The notes beneath the pieces are model-generated. The model worked only from the letters and a program-made list of their open reading frames with translations, did no database searches and was not told the DNA's origin. Shown here in pieces: positions 16,324-25,563 of a DNA stretch of 37,249 nt. A program made the position numbers and the translations under genes. Every line of letters starts with the position of its first letter. Position 1 is the first letter of the stretch. Origin of the DNA: Candidatus Desulfofervidus auxilii (GTDB lineage Bacteria; Desulfobacterota; Desulfofervidia; Desulfofervidales; Desulfofervidaceae); the NCBI RefSeq assembly GCF_001577525.1, contig NZ_CP013015.1, positions 759,657 through 796,905 on the forward strand. The letters are read 5' to 3'.

Positions 16324-17415
16324 TTACAAGTGTAATAAAATATCTACAATTTTCTCAGAAGGACTATAATCTTTAAATTCTTTTAAAAAAGTATTTATTC
16401 GATAGTTTTCATAATTTTTAATAAACAGCCTTATTTTATTTTCATCAAATCCTGCTAGGCATGTGTTAGGATGGATAGTGCGTTCAGTATACTCCCTTAA
16501 TAATAAACAAGGAGTTCCTAAATAATAACTCTCTTCTTGTGGTCCTCCGCCATCGGTTATTATATAGATCGAGTTTTTCATAAATGTGACAAATGAAAAA
16601 TAATCCAAAAGTTGCATAATTTGAATATTTGTATTTTTTTCTAATAAATTTAATAATCCAAATGATTTTAACTTCTCTCTTGTAGATTCATGTAGTGGAA
16701 ATATTACCAATCTGTTTTTCGATATTTCTTTTAGTATATTTATGATACTCTTCATTCTTTTTTTAGATGAAATAGTTTCAAATCTGTGAATTGAAACTAA
16801 TACATATTCTTCCTTTGGAGTGGGAATGCTTTTCATACTGGATGTAGCTATTTTGACTGCGTCGAAAATAGTATTTAAACTAGTGTCATAGATCTTTCCT
16901 TTTACTTTTTCCTTTAACAAATTTTGATAACCATTGTTTACACCATCCGAAAATAAATAATCAGAGTTTTTATCAACTATAATTCTTATTAACTCTTCCG
17001 GAAAAGGTTGAAATATATTACGAGAACGTAATCCTGCTTCAATATGAGCAATTTTCAATTTATTTAACTTTCCGAGGACAAGCCCTAATAATGCTGGTGG
17101 TGCATCACCATGAACTAGAAGTATATTTGTATTTTTATCTTTTAAAAATATCTTATGTTTTTTTGATAACCCACATTCCCAGACATTTTTACTTCCCCAC
17201 CACAACATTTCTCTAACATTTGTAATGTCTTTTTCAAAACCTTCCAACACAAAGTCTGGTTTTTTAAGTTCAAATAATTTTGATATTTCATCTAATATCT
17301 TTGTGTGCTGATTAGCATTAATAAAATTGTATTCTATTCCTCGCCTGTCCATCTCTTTCATAATAGGTGCCATTTTTATAAGTTGTCCTTTTGTTCCAAC
17401 TAACACATTAATCAT
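16324..17415 (-). CDS. Divergent UDP-N-acetylglucosamine 2-epimerase (WecB-like)
   Basis: Enzymes of this family interconvert UDP-GlcNAc and UDP-ManNAc for surface polysaccharides. The 363-residue protein keeps the GT-B epimerase landmarks: GTKGQLIKMAPI at the start, HIEAGLRS, FPEELIRIIVDKNSDYLF, VSIHRFE, and TDGGGPQEESYYLGTPCLLL with the following TERT. Differences from the usual form are HGDAPPALLG in place of VxGDTxSxxxG, and FPEELIRIIVD in place of PEExNRxxxD, so the substrate may differ. ATG at 17415 is preferred over an in-frame GTG at 17427 because AGGTAGG lies ~11 bases upstream of the ATG and overlaps the GTG. It lies on the strand opposite to the cassette. Confidence 0.82.
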   Translation of the reverse strand: MINVLVGTKGQLIKMAPIMKEMDRRGIEYNFINANQHTKILDEISKLFELKKPDFVLEGFEKDITNVREMLWWGSKNVWECGLSKKHKIFLKDKNTNILLVHGDAPPALLGLVLGKLNKLKIAHIEAGLRSRNIFQPFPEELIRIIVDKNSDYLFSDGVNNGYQNLLKEKVKGKIYDTSLNTIFDAVKIATSSMKSIPTPKEEYVLVSIHRFETISSKKRMKSIINILKEISKNRLVIFPLHESTREKLKSFGLLNLLEKNTNIQIMQLLDYFSFVTFMKNSIYIITDGGGPQEESYYLGTPCLLLREYTERTIHPNTCLAGFDENKIRLFIKNYENYRINTFLKEFKDYSPSEKIVDILLHL

Positions 17416-17437
17416 AAGAAAGCACACCTACCTTGGT

Positions 17438-17611
17438 TTAAATTATAATATTTCTTCTTGTAATTTTTGTGTTTTTATTTTTCAATGTAATTCCCTTGTA
17501 ACATTTTTTGACCCCTACCCTTTTTGAAAGTGATTTGAGCAATTCTTGACAGTAAGGACTAATTCCTTTTATTTGTGGTAAGGTTCCAATTAAGGTTATT
17601 TTTGGGTTCAT
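17438..17611 (-). pseudogene. N-terminal remnant of a GT4 glycosyltransferase fused to a duplicated GT2 tail
   Basis: Reading leftward, an ATG with a good AGGTG ribosome-binding site starts 57 codons. The first ~30 (MNPKITLIGTLPQIKGISPY, then CQELLKSLSKRVGV) look like the start of a GT4 glycosyltransferase. The sequence then becomes lysine-rich and stops. Its last ~35 bases (17444-17478) nearly match 17850-17888, inside the 3' end of the neighbouring GT2 gene, apart from a 3-base indel. This looks like a recombination scar: a glycosyltransferase gene that lost its body when the WecB/cassette segment arrived. A short real peptide gene is unlikely. Confidence 0.6.
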
Positions 17612-17778
17612 GATTTATCACCTGTAAGTTTTGTTTTGCCCCTTTGCTGCCCCTTTATTCCTCTTTCAGTATATAATACGTTCCCTTACCAGTTGTAGTT
17701 TTTCTTGACTTCTTCTATCCTCATTTCATTCGCCTCTTATTTGTAAATATTTTAATGCCTTTTTATAATTTCTGCTTA
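17612..17778. other. Intergenic spacer, no recognisable feature
   Basis: Between the GT2 stop and the remnant start there is no open gene. Short minus-strand peptide stretches are interrupted by stops. It may be debris of the same rearrangement. Confidence 0.3.
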
Positions 17779-18765
17779 TTAGGGGTTAATGTCCCTATTA
17801 AAGCTATTTTTTGTTTCACGTCTCATATCAAATTCTATCTTCTTTAATCTATATAATATTTCTTCTTGTAATTTTTTTTGTGTTTTTATCATATCTGCAA
17901 TTAGCCCTAAGATTATTACCTGCAATCCAACTACCAAGAGTACCACCGTCAGCACTGCACTTGGTAGATATGGTGTTACTATTCCCGTCTTAAAATAGTG
18001 GACTAGCACCCTAAGACCCATTAAGAGACCTAGTAAGGTAATTGTCCCCCCAATTAGGGAAAATACCTTTAGTGGATTGTAGTCTCTGTAAGTCCTTAAA
18101 ATTATTGGTGCGCCCCTTTTGGCATAGCTAAATATATTAGAAATAAGTCGAGACTTTCCCTCCCTCTTTCTAAAGTTTACTGGTATCTCCTTTATCACCA
18201 TCCCATTGTTTACAGCCTGTAAGATTGTCTCTTGAACATAGGTATAGTCAGACATAATATTTAAACGAAGGGCAGTTTCCCTTGTAAATGCCCTAAAGCC
18301 TGTTTGGGCATCTGATACTGGATAACCCGATGCCATTCGTGTAACCCATGTGGCAATTTTATTTCCTATTCGCTTCTGAATAGGCATATGTTCAATCCAA
18401 CCCTTAAACCTTGAGCCAAGCACAATGTCTGCCTCACCATCTAAAATAGGTCTAATCAAATCAGGGATCTGTTTTTGATCGTATTGAAAATCTGCATCTG
18501 TATTGACAATGATATCAGCACCCATTTCTAAAGCAGTCTCTAAGCCCAGCCTAAATGCAGGTGCAAGTCCTTTATTTTCTTTAAAGCCAACAATTCTATC
18601 TGCACCTGCCTCCTTTGCCACCTTAACCGTATTATCTGTAGACCCATCATTTATTACCAATACCTCTACCTTTTCTATCCCCTCTATTTCCCTTGGGATC
18701 TCCTTTATTACCTTGCCTATTGTATTCTCTTCATTGTATGCGGGGATCGTTACAACAAGTTTCAT
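17779..18765 (-). CDS. DPM1-like family 2 glycosyltransferase with C-terminal membrane anchor
   Basis: This 328-residue GT-A enzyme resembles dolichyl/polyprenyl-phosphate mannosyltransferases. It shows VTIPAYNEENTIG (residues 4-16), VINDGSTDNT, the DxD region NTDADFQYD, GSRF and SDAQTGFRAFTRE. Two C-terminal transmembrane helices follow (about 232-255 and 270-295). It would load a sugar onto a polyprenyl-phosphate carrier for use by GT-C enzymes such as those encoded nearby. The start lies one base after the preceding stop, with GAGGGA upstream. It is the last intact gene of the leftward operon from 23.7 kb. Confidence 0.92.
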   Translation of the reverse strand: MKLVVTIPAYNEENTIGKVIKEIPREIEGIEKVEVLVINDGSTDNTVKVAKEAGADRIVGFKENKGLAPAFRLGLETALEMGADIIVNTDADFQYDQKQIPDLIRPILDGEADIVLGSRFKGWIEHMPIQKRIGNKIATWVTRMASGYPVSDAQTGFRAFTRETALRLNIMSDYTYVQETILQAVNNGMVIKEIPVNFRKREGKSRLISNIFSYAKRGAPIILRTYRDYNPLKVFSLIGGTITLLGLLMGLRVLVHYFKTGIVTPYLPSAVLTVVLLVVGLQVIILGLIADMIKTQKKLQEEILYRLKKIEFDMRRETKNSFNRDINP

Positions 18766-18766
18766 T

Positions 18767-19810
18767 CTATCCCTCTTCCTCTATCAATAATATAGAGAGA
18801 AAATAGATTAGCAAACAGGTAACTATTGCCAGTATGATGGCAAAAATTCCAAGGTAGCCAAACATTGAACCTATAATGCCCCCTCCAATAATCCCAAATC
18901 TTAAACTTAGCTCTTTATAATCCTTTGCAGAGATTAAGAGTAATCCTGACAATATTGCAGAGAATAGGGCAAAAAACATAATGACTAATTTGAATATGCC
19001 CAAAGAATCCCAGATTTTCTTTAATGGATTTGTTAGAGAAAAGAAAAAGACTATCAATAGAAAGATTATGATTATTGCTGAAATAAACCAAAAAGGAATT
19101 CTAAAGAAAAACCTATTTTCTTTATGACCAAAAGGCTTCTCAAGAGAGATTTCATAACATCCTTCCTCCTGCTTTAACACAATCTGAGACATAATTTTTC
19201 TTTTTATTTCAGATAAATTCATATTGAACTTCTCTTTAATCTCCTTTCTCCTAATGGCCACATAACCTATAAGTATAAGGATAAAGATACTGCCTGCAAG
19301 TGCATCTGAGAGCAGCATGTATGAAAGTTTTGTAATATAGATAAAACTCAATTTGGCTTTATTTGTTTTACCTTTTAAAATAAGATAATTTCCTTCTTTT
19401 TGAGATTTAAAATGCGGGTTTGAAGAAAGTAATTTTTCTCCTGCAACTATCTCTATTTCTACATCTGTATTATTGTTTATTTGAGGCAGATTAAAAGATA
19501 GTTTATACAGGCCCTGCCCCTTTGGCCTTGGTAATAAAAATGCACATTCAAACCTTTCATCTTGTTTCATAAAATAAATTTTATCTCCCTCTCTTTTAAT
19601 GGGGATAGCCCCTGAAAAAGAAATTATTCTTGCATCTCCAATATTTAGCCAAAAATCATCCTTTATCTCTGCGTTCAATGTCCCTTTCCCATACCAATAT
19701 CCAAATTGGCCATCAATTTTAGCGGACTCATAGATTATGTGAATCTCATCTGCTACGATGTTTAAGGGAAAAAGAAAAATTAAAAGGAAAAGTAAAAATC
19801 TAAATCTCAC
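18767..19810 (-). CDS. Membrane protein of unknown function in the glycan operon
   Basis: This 347-residue protein has a signal peptide or first helix (FLLFLLIFLFPLNIVA), an extracytoplasmic beta-rich domain (about 22-160), a transmembrane helix near 170, a cytoplasmic stretch (about 190-230) and three more helices at the C-terminus. I recognise no family. The start is a GTG; no ATG is available before the signal sequence. It overlaps the upstream gene by 11 bases and is 1 base from the DPM-like gene, so these are made together. A partner role with the DUF4350-like protein at the outer face of the inner membrane is inference. Confidence 0.6.
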   Translation of the reverse strand: MRFRFLLFLLIFLFPLNIVADEIHIIYESAKIDGQFGYWYGKGTLNAEIKDDFWLNIGDARIISFSGAIPIKREGDKIYFMKQDERFECAFLLPRPKGQGLYKLSFNLPQINNNTDVEIEIVAGEKLLSSNPHFKSQKEGNYLILKGKTNKAKLSFIYITKLSYMLLSDALAGSIFILILIGYVAIRRKEIKEKFNMNLSEIKRKIMSQIVLKQEEGCYEISLEKPFGHKENRFFFRIPFWFISAIIIIFLLIVFFFSLTNPLKKIWDSLGIFKLVIMFFALFSAILSGLLLISAKDYKELSLRFGIIGGGIIGSMFGYLGIFAIILAIVTCLLIYFLSILLIEEEG

Positions 19811-20891
19811 CTTGAATCATTTCCACCTTTATGTAATCTGCAGTTCTATATAGTCCAAATTCTCTTTTTACTACAATGAACCCAGTTACAGAAGAAGCGT
19901 TTTTCCTCCAATTGATTTTTACTCTTATTACCTTTGTTTCTCCAGGTTTAATCTTTAAACCATTCCCATCAACCTGGACAAAGACTGTGTCTTTTAAATA
20001 AGATGGCACTTCAAATTTTAGCACTTGTTCTATGTCTCCTCTGTTTTTTATTGCAAAAATGGCTGTGCTTGTTTCCCCTTTCTTAACAAAAAATTCAAGT
20101 TTATCAGTAGAGTAAACAATGGTATCATCAGTTTCTTTATGCTCAAACCAATCAAATATACTCAAAGCAAAATTAAGGTTATTTCCCTTTTTGATGTTTT
20201 TATTTAAAAGAATGTCTTTATCTCCAAGAAATGCCACACTGCCTTCTCCATACCTTATTCCTGCAAAGACAACAAAATTTGCCTTTTTTACCTTTTTCCC
20301 TGGCCTTTCCCACACACTGGGCCATTCTTTTGCCTCAATAAAATCTGTTTGAAGCAAGACTTCTGGCTCTTTTTCTAGAGATATAGGGATAGGTGAGATA
20401 AGGTAGATTTCCCCCATGCCTGATTCTATCTTTACTTCATCCCCTAGATAATAATCTAAAAATTCTGCACCAAACCTTCTGGCAAGTTTATTCATATTAG
20501 TCAATGATTCAGGAGTATCTGTTACTAAAAGCAATTTCCCACCATTTGCTACAAAGTCTTTTATTAGTGCTATCTCTTCTCTCTTAAACCTTCTATCTGA
20601 ATTTATTAAAATTAGGATGTGTGCCTCATTTATAAGATCTTTGGTTATAGTGTCTGCATTTAGCCCCATTTCAATGTTATCTTTTACATTATATCCCTTA
20701 AACTCCAGCTCATCCCTTAGGGTGCTTAAACCAAGGGGACCCTCATTTTCCATCCCAAAAAAACCTGTGGAGTTATCAAAAACTATGGTTTCTTTATTAT
20801 TAATATCTTCATTATTAAGTGCAATAGTAGTACTTATATGAGTAAAGATGTATAAAATTAAAATAATCATATAGACAAAACCCCTCTTCAT
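19800..20891 (-). CDS. Exported DUF4350-like (GATase-like fold) protein
   Basis: This 363-residue protein has an N-terminal hydrophobic signal (VYMIILILYIFTHISTTIA). A flavodoxin or glutamine-amidotransferase-like domain follows, with FDNSTGFFGM, LINEAHILILINSDRRF, IKDFVANGGKLLLVTDTPE and YGEGSVAFLGDKDIL. These are landmarks of DUF4350-type proteins, which lack the amidotransferase cysteine. The last ~90 residues (AIFAIKNRGDIEQVLKFEVP, KPGETKVIRVKINW) form an immunoglobulin-like module like those that bind carbohydrate or act as spacers. No enzymatic role can be assigned. It starts 4 bases after the GT-C gene and overlaps the next gene, so it belongs to the glycan operon. Confidence 0.65.
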   Translation of the reverse strand: MKRGFVYMIILILYIFTHISTTIALNNEDINNKETIVFDNSTGFFGMENEGPLGLSTLRDELEFKGYNVKDNIEMGLNADTITKDLINEAHILILINSDRRFKREEIALIKDFVANGGKLLLVTDTPESLTNMNKLARRFGAEFLDYYLGDEVKIESGMGEIYLISPIPISLEKEPEVLLQTDFIEAKEWPSVWERPGKKVKKANFVVFAGIRYGEGSVAFLGDKDILLNKNIKKGNNLNFALSIFDWFEHKETDDTIVYSTDKLEFFVKKGETSTAIFAIKNRGDIEQVLKFEVPSYLKDTVFVQVDGNGLKIKPGETKVIRVKINWRKNASSVTGFIVVKREFGLYRTADYIKVEMIQGEI

Positions 20892-20895
20892 TTTT

Positions 20896-22740
20896 TTACC
20901 CTTTTTGTTTATGATTATAAATAAATATATGTTTTATGTCCTTTCCCTGACAATCTAAGACAAGGACCTTCTCATTGTCTTTAAATTTCATATTTTTAAG
21001 TTCATCTATAGAACCTATCATAATTGGCTCCTTTCCTGTTTTAGAATATATCAAGTATTTGATCCAATTACCAAAGGAATAGTTGCTTGCATTTTCTAAA
21101 GTCCAATCAAATTTTCCCACACAAATTACATTGTCGTATACCTTTATAGATAGGGATTGTAATTTGTCATAAACATCTGCACTAATAAATTGTGTCAACC
21201 GTGGCTTGTGTATTGTCATCTTTTTACAGGCAGTTAGGCCAAAGTCAACAAATAATAGCAAAAGTAGCGTAAAAATCAAGCCTATTTTCAGATTTTTTTC
21301 CTTAATATTAATGGAGGTATTATATAAAAATAGACCTGTGATGATTGCCAAAGGGATGTCCATGTATATGGAAAATCTGAGGTTATATAAATACGGAGTT
21401 GAAGGAAAAATGTGATAGCCAAGCAAGGTAGAAATAAAAAAGTTAACTATAATAAGACTTAAAAATATAGGCAGTGAAAAGGAAAGGGCAGAGATTTCTT
21501 CATGAGAGAGGCCTTTATAGGTATACACCCTAAAGAAATAAAATATGGTAATTAAAAATGCGGTCATATTAGTCAGGGCAATTATTGGGAATGCATAATA
21601 GGTATAAGGGGTTATAATTTGGGCATTTGAAGACTTATGGGGCAATAGATTCATCATTAGTTCATTGTTTTTATATAAATAAATTACGCCTAATAAAATC
21701 AAACACATAAAAGAAAAGGTAATTAATTCTGCCTTATTTAACTTTTTACTTAATATAAGGTAGGTAATGTATGCAACAGAAAATATTACCATTTTTGCAA
21801 ATGCAGTTATTGCTGTCTTCCATAGAAAGAATATAGAAATGAGGAAAAACAATACTTTAATAAAGGAACGTTTTTTAATATAATTTACAAAGATTCCAAG
21901 TGATAAAATAAGCCAGAATTTTCCAAAAATTTCCTTATAAAGGTCAGAAAACAATAATTCTCCAGGCAGAGTAGCAAAGACAAGTGAGGAGTAAAGGGCC
22001 GTCTTTTTATTTGTAAGGGATTTTACCAAGAAATATAAGGCAAGGATTGAAAAGGAATCTATCAGAGGTATAATGATTTTTGGGATAAATAAAAGGTCAA
22101 GGCCCAAAAGATTTAAAATTTTTGCTGTAAGCCCTAACCAAAGGGTGGCAAAGTTTACGGTATCTAAATAGGGATTTTTGCTAAATAAAAGACCTTTTTT
22201 TAAAAGAGAAAAAAAGGGCATTTCTACCCCTTTAATTGCCTGAAGGAGATACATGGGGACATCATATCCAATAGGGATTTTGGGCAACCCAAATACCAAA
22301 AGGCGCAACAGAAAGCCAAAGAGAAAAATAATAAGTAAAATATAAGCATCTTTTGCTATTTCTAATCTAAAGATATTTTTTAGCTCACTTATCTTTTGTT
22401 TCTTTTGGTGTTTTTTTAAAACAATAAAACTGATATAGCCAGCAATTGTGGAGCTAAAAAGGACTAAAAAAATACTGCCATAGGGAAGTAGATGGGCAAA
22501 CCAACTAACAATCACTATAGATAAAAGCAAAATAATTAGACCAAGCGTTTTTTTGACCAGCTCACCTACTTCAAAAGGCCTAAGCTCCTGCTTTATGGTA
22601 GTATAGAGGTATATAAAAGAAATTAAAACCATGCCAACTATATGAAAATAAATAAAATAGGGATTCATTCCCTTAACATTTCTCACACTATAAAGCACAC
22701 TGATAAATAATAGATTTATAAAGATAACAAATGCAATCAT
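20896..22740 (-). CDS. GT-C-fold membrane glycosyltransferase-like protein
   Basis: This 614-residue protein has about 13 transmembrane helices. The first three or four form an extra N-terminal block before the GT-C core, which starts near residue 130. An acidic residue sits in the expected first-loop site (PIGYDVPMYLLQ, D160). The C-terminus (about 510-614) is a soluble periplasmic domain. It probably uses a polyprenyl-phosphate sugar, made for instance by the DPM-like enzyme of the same operon. The start overlaps the upstream GT2 stop as ATGA. Assignment to a numbered GT family is not possible from motifs alone. Confidence 0.7.
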   Translation of the reverse strand: MIAFVIFINLLFISVLYSVRNVKGMNPYFIYFHIVGMVLISFIYLYTTIKQELRPFEVGELVKKTLGLIILLLSIVIVSWFAHLLPYGSIFLVLFSSTIAGYISFIVLKKHQKKQKISELKNIFRLEIAKDAYILLIIFLFGFLLRLLVFGLPKIPIGYDVPMYLLQAIKGVEMPFFSLLKKGLLFSKNPYLDTVNFATLWLGLTAKILNLLGLDLLFIPKIIIPLIDSFSILALYFLVKSLTNKKTALYSSLVFATLPGELLFSDLYKEIFGKFWLILSLGIFVNYIKKRSFIKVLFFLISIFFLWKTAITAFAKMVIFSVAYITYLILSKKLNKAELITFSFMCLILLGVIYLYKNNELMMNLLPHKSSNAQIITPYTYYAFPIIALTNMTAFLITIFYFFRVYTYKGLSHEEISALSFSLPIFLSLIIVNFFISTLLGYHIFPSTPYLYNLRFSIYMDIPLAIITGLFLYNTSINIKEKNLKIGLIFTLLLLLFVDFGLTACKKMTIHKPRLTQFISADVYDKLQSLSIKVYDNVICVGKFDWTLENASNYSFGNWIKYLIYSKTGKEPIMIGSIDELKNMKFKDNEKVLVLDCQGKDIKHIFIYNHKQKG

Positions 22741-23678
22741 CTTGGGAATAGAAATAACCTGAATGGGCTTACCTTAAATTTGAGGCAGCCATAAAGAACA
22801 GATATTATTAAGATAAATGAGCCAATTGTCTGCAACACTAAAAAAGAGAAAAATTCAAAAATGTTTACACTCCACTTACGATAGAATAATTCAACTATAG
22901 TTGTTAAAGGTAGTCCAATAAAGAATAAAGGATTTAAAAATCCCAATAGAGAAAAAAGTATGTATAATGGGGTAAATAACTCAAAGGGAAATTTTATGTA
23001 TTTTTTATATAGCCTAGGATGCTTTTTGAAGAGCAATGGGTCTATAAAAAATCTTATTTTATTTTTGAGCACTTTAGACCAACTTTCCTCTACAAAAAGG
23101 TGATATACTAAGACCTCTGAAGCAAATTTGATAGTATACCCATTTTCTATAATTGTAAATGCCAGGTCTGAATCTTCCCTAAAGTGATAGCAGGCAGGGA
23201 AGCTTTCATCAAAATAGATTTTATTCAAAATTGCTTTTTTATAAGCAATGTTACAGGTTGGATAGCGGCCTCCATAAAGATTTATTACACAGTGAGAGAA
23301 AGGAGTTAAAGCATGTTTTGGAATGGTTTTTCCTTCAACCCCTCCAATTTGCCCGTCAAATGCTTCATTAATCGCCTTTAGCCATTGTCTTGAGGCGATA
23401 CAATCATCGTCAATAAAGGCCACTATATCACCACTTGCCATTTTAATACCTAGATTTCTGGCACAGGCAGGGCCTTTATTTTCTTGAAAGATGTATTTAA
23501 TATCTAAATTTTTTTTAAAACTATCTACAATTTCTTTTGTTTGGTCTTTTGAACCATCGTCTACTACTATAACTTCAAAATTTTTATACTCCTGTTTACA
23601 CAATGAAGTTAAACATTCTTTGAGTAACTTTGCCCTGTTATATGTAGGTATTACAACACTTATCTTTTCTAGAAACAC
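22737..23678 (-). CDS. Family 2 glycosyltransferase
   Basis: This 313-residue GT-A enzyme shows SVVIPTYNRAKLLKECLTSL, VIVVDDGSKDQT, ACARNLGI and the acidic metal site FIDDDC. It ends with two or three membrane helices (about 225-305). It would add a sugar to a lipid-linked intermediate on the cytoplasmic face. The GTG start has GGAG 7 bases upstream. It heads the leftward operon; the 98-base gap to the divergent flippase gene must hold promoters for both. Confidence 0.9.
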   Translation of the reverse strand: MFLEKISVVIPTYNRAKLLKECLTSLCKQEYKNFEVIVVDDGSKDQTKEIVDSFKKNLDIKYIFQENKGPACARNLGIKMASGDIVAFIDDDCIASRQWLKAINEAFDGQIGGVEGKTIPKHALTPFSHCVINLYGGRYPTCNIAYKKAILNKIYFDESFPACYHFREDSDLAFTIIENGYTIKFASEVLVYHLFVEESWSKVLKNKIRFFIDPLLFKKHPRLYKKYIKFPFELFTPLYILFSLLGFLNPLFFIGLPLTTIVELFYRKWSVNIFEFFSFLVLQTIGSFILIISVLYGCLKFKVSPFRLFLFPR

Positions 23679-23776
23679 CTTTGACTCCTTAATTCTTATA
23701 TCTTATTGTAACTATCCTTGCAATACCTTAGAAAACAAGATATATAGCGTCTATCCTTAAATTTAAGGAACATTAC

Positions 23777-25216
23777 ATGAATATATCTTTGGGAAGAGGG
23801 ACACTGTATTTCACCATAGCCCAGGTGATGTTTTTAGCAAGTGGATATGTAATCCATGCAGGTCTAGGAAGGATATTAGGACCTGCCTCTTATGGAATAT
23901 TTGGGGTGGTAATCTATCTTGTCACTCTACCTCAAAACCTCCTTAACACAGGCATTCCTTTAGCAGCCTCAAAATATATTGCAGAGGATAATAGTAGGGC
24001 TAAAGCAGTGATGCATAAAACAACCAAACTGCAATTAGTTTCATCCCTAATTGTCTTTTGGGTATATTTTTTACTTGCAGGCGCTTTTTCTAACCTGCTA
24101 AAAAGCCCATCTTTATGTAATTATATTAAAATTTCTGCCTTTATTATACCTGTAAGTGCCTTTTATTCACTATATACAAATTTTTTAAATGGGTTTAGAT
24201 GGTATGACAAGCAGGCCCTGGTGCTGATTATATCCTCTATGACCAAAGTGATAGGAGTATTTATGTTAGTTTTACTAGGTCTCAGGCTTTATGGGGCAAT
24301 TTTGGGATATTTAATGGGGCCTTTAGCAGGGTTAGCAGTAGGCTGGTATTTTTTAAAAGGTGAGGGGGAAAAAAATAAAAACAGGTTTAAGTATAAAAAA
24401 ATTATAAATTTTGCCATACCTGTTATTGTTTTTTCTATCACTATCAACTTCTTAATTAGTGCTGACTTATTCTTTGTAAAGGGAATCCTTATGGACAATA
24501 TACAAGCAGGCTATTACACTGCTGCCTCTATGTTATCAAGGGTCCCTTTTTATATTTTTAGTGTATTGGGGAGTGCTTTATTTCCTGCCATATCCAGGTC
24601 AACCGCCCTAAGAGATATAGAACAAACCCAAAATTATATAATAAATTCTATGAGATACCTGTTAATGTTTTTAATCCCTACAATAGTTGTTTTTAGTGCT
24701 ACATCCAACAATTTAATTAATCTTTGTTATTCCTTGAAATATTTACCTGCTAGTACTTCGTTAAGCATTTTGTTCTTAGGATTTGGTTTTTTTACCGTAT
24801 TCTCAATTTTTGCAAATATTATTACCGCTAGTGGAAAACCCAGGATTGCTATGCTAGCTGTATTGCTCTTGCTGCCAATATGTATAATTTTAAATACCAT
24901 TTTAATACCACGATACCACTTAGAGGGTGCTGCTTTAGCAACAACCATTACTTCATTTTTAGGTAGTTGTATAACAGGAGGCTATGTGTTTATTTATTTC
25001 AAAGTCTTAATAAACAAAGTTTCGTTAGCAAAAATTTGTGGAGTTTCTATTGTTATTTATTTTATGGCAATTTTATGTGGTTCTGCCTCACCACTTTTGC
25101 TACCGCTGCTTTATGTGATGTTATTATTAGTTTATTTTATTATGCTTTTTTTAATAAAAGAACTTAGAAGAGAAGACCTAAAGACATTCAAAAAAATTAT
25201 CTATGGCCAAGGATGA
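23777..25216 (+). CDS. Polysaccharide/oligosaccharide flippase (Wzx/MATE-like)
   Basis: This 479-residue protein has 12-14 transmembrane helices spread over its whole length. The start (GRGTLYFTIAQVMFLASGYV, then LGRILGPASYGIFGVV) is typical of the Polysacc_synt/MVF superfamily. It would flip polyprenyl-diphosphate-linked glycans across the inner membrane, after the cytoplasmic GTs and before the GT-C and STT3-like steps. AAGGA lies 7 bases before the ATG. It overlaps the next gene by ATGA and is divergent from the leftward glycan operon. Confidence 0.9.
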   Translation: MNISLGRGTLYFTIAQVMFLASGYVIHAGLGRILGPASYGIFGVVIYLVTLPQNLLNTGIPLAASKYIAEDNSRAKAVMHKTTKLQLVSSLIVFWVYFLLAGAFSNLLKSPSLCNYIKISAFIIPVSAFYSLYTNFLNGFRWYDKQALVLIISSMTKVIGVFMLVLLGLRLYGAILGYLMGPLAGLAVGWYFLKGEGEKNKNRFKYKKIINFAIPVIVFSITINFLISADLFFVKGILMDNIQAGYYTAASMLSRVPFYIFSVLGSALFPAISRSTALRDIEQTQNYIINSMRYLLMFLIPTIVVFSATSNNLINLCYSLKYLPASTSLSILFLGFGFFTVFSIFANIITASGKPRIAMLAVLLLLPICIILNTILIPRYHLEGAALATTITSFLGSCITGGYVFIYFKVLINKVSLAKICGVSIVIYFMAILCGSASPLLLPLLYVMLLLVYFIMLFLIKELRREDLKTFKKIIYGQG

Positions 25217-25563
25217 AGGAGTTAGTTGTGCTAAGGGCGTTTTTTGGAACAATCTTTGTATTGTTTATTCCTGGATTTGCCTGGTCTTTTATGTTCTTTC
25301 GAAAGGATGAAATAGATTGGATTGAGAGGATAGCATTATCCTTTGGCCTTTCGATTGCATTAGTCCCTCTAACTATCTTTTGGCTCAATTACCTTTTTAA
25401 GGTAAAAATCAATGCTTTTAATTGTAGCATAGCAATTTTTGTACTTATATTTATACCCATAATCTATCTATTGCTTAAAAAGACAATATCTCACAGTAAA
25501 AATGCCTCTAAAAAGAATAAAGTTGCAAATGGAAAAGGCCTGCCTTTTCCCAAAAATTCCTAA
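25213..25563 (+). CDS. DUF1616-like membrane protein, probably truncated
   Basis: This 116-residue ORF has three hydrophobic helices and matches the start of DUF1616-type proteins (GTIFVLFIPGFAWSFMFF, WIERIALSFGLSIALVPL). DUF1616 proteins are often found with glycan genes; their role is unknown. The end becomes a basic non-family tail (SKKNKVANGKGLPFPKNS) exactly where another reading frame opens a stretch resembling the C-terminus of a different membrane glycosyltransferase (25545-25670). I infer a deletion that joined two genes out of frame. The flippase stop overlaps its start (ATGA). Confidence 0.6.
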   Translation: MKELVVLRAFFGTIFVLFIPGFAWSFMFFRKDEIDWIERIALSFGLSIALVPLTIFWLNYLFKVKINAFNCSIAIFVLIFIPIIYLLLKKTISHSKNASKKNKVANGKGLPFPKNS

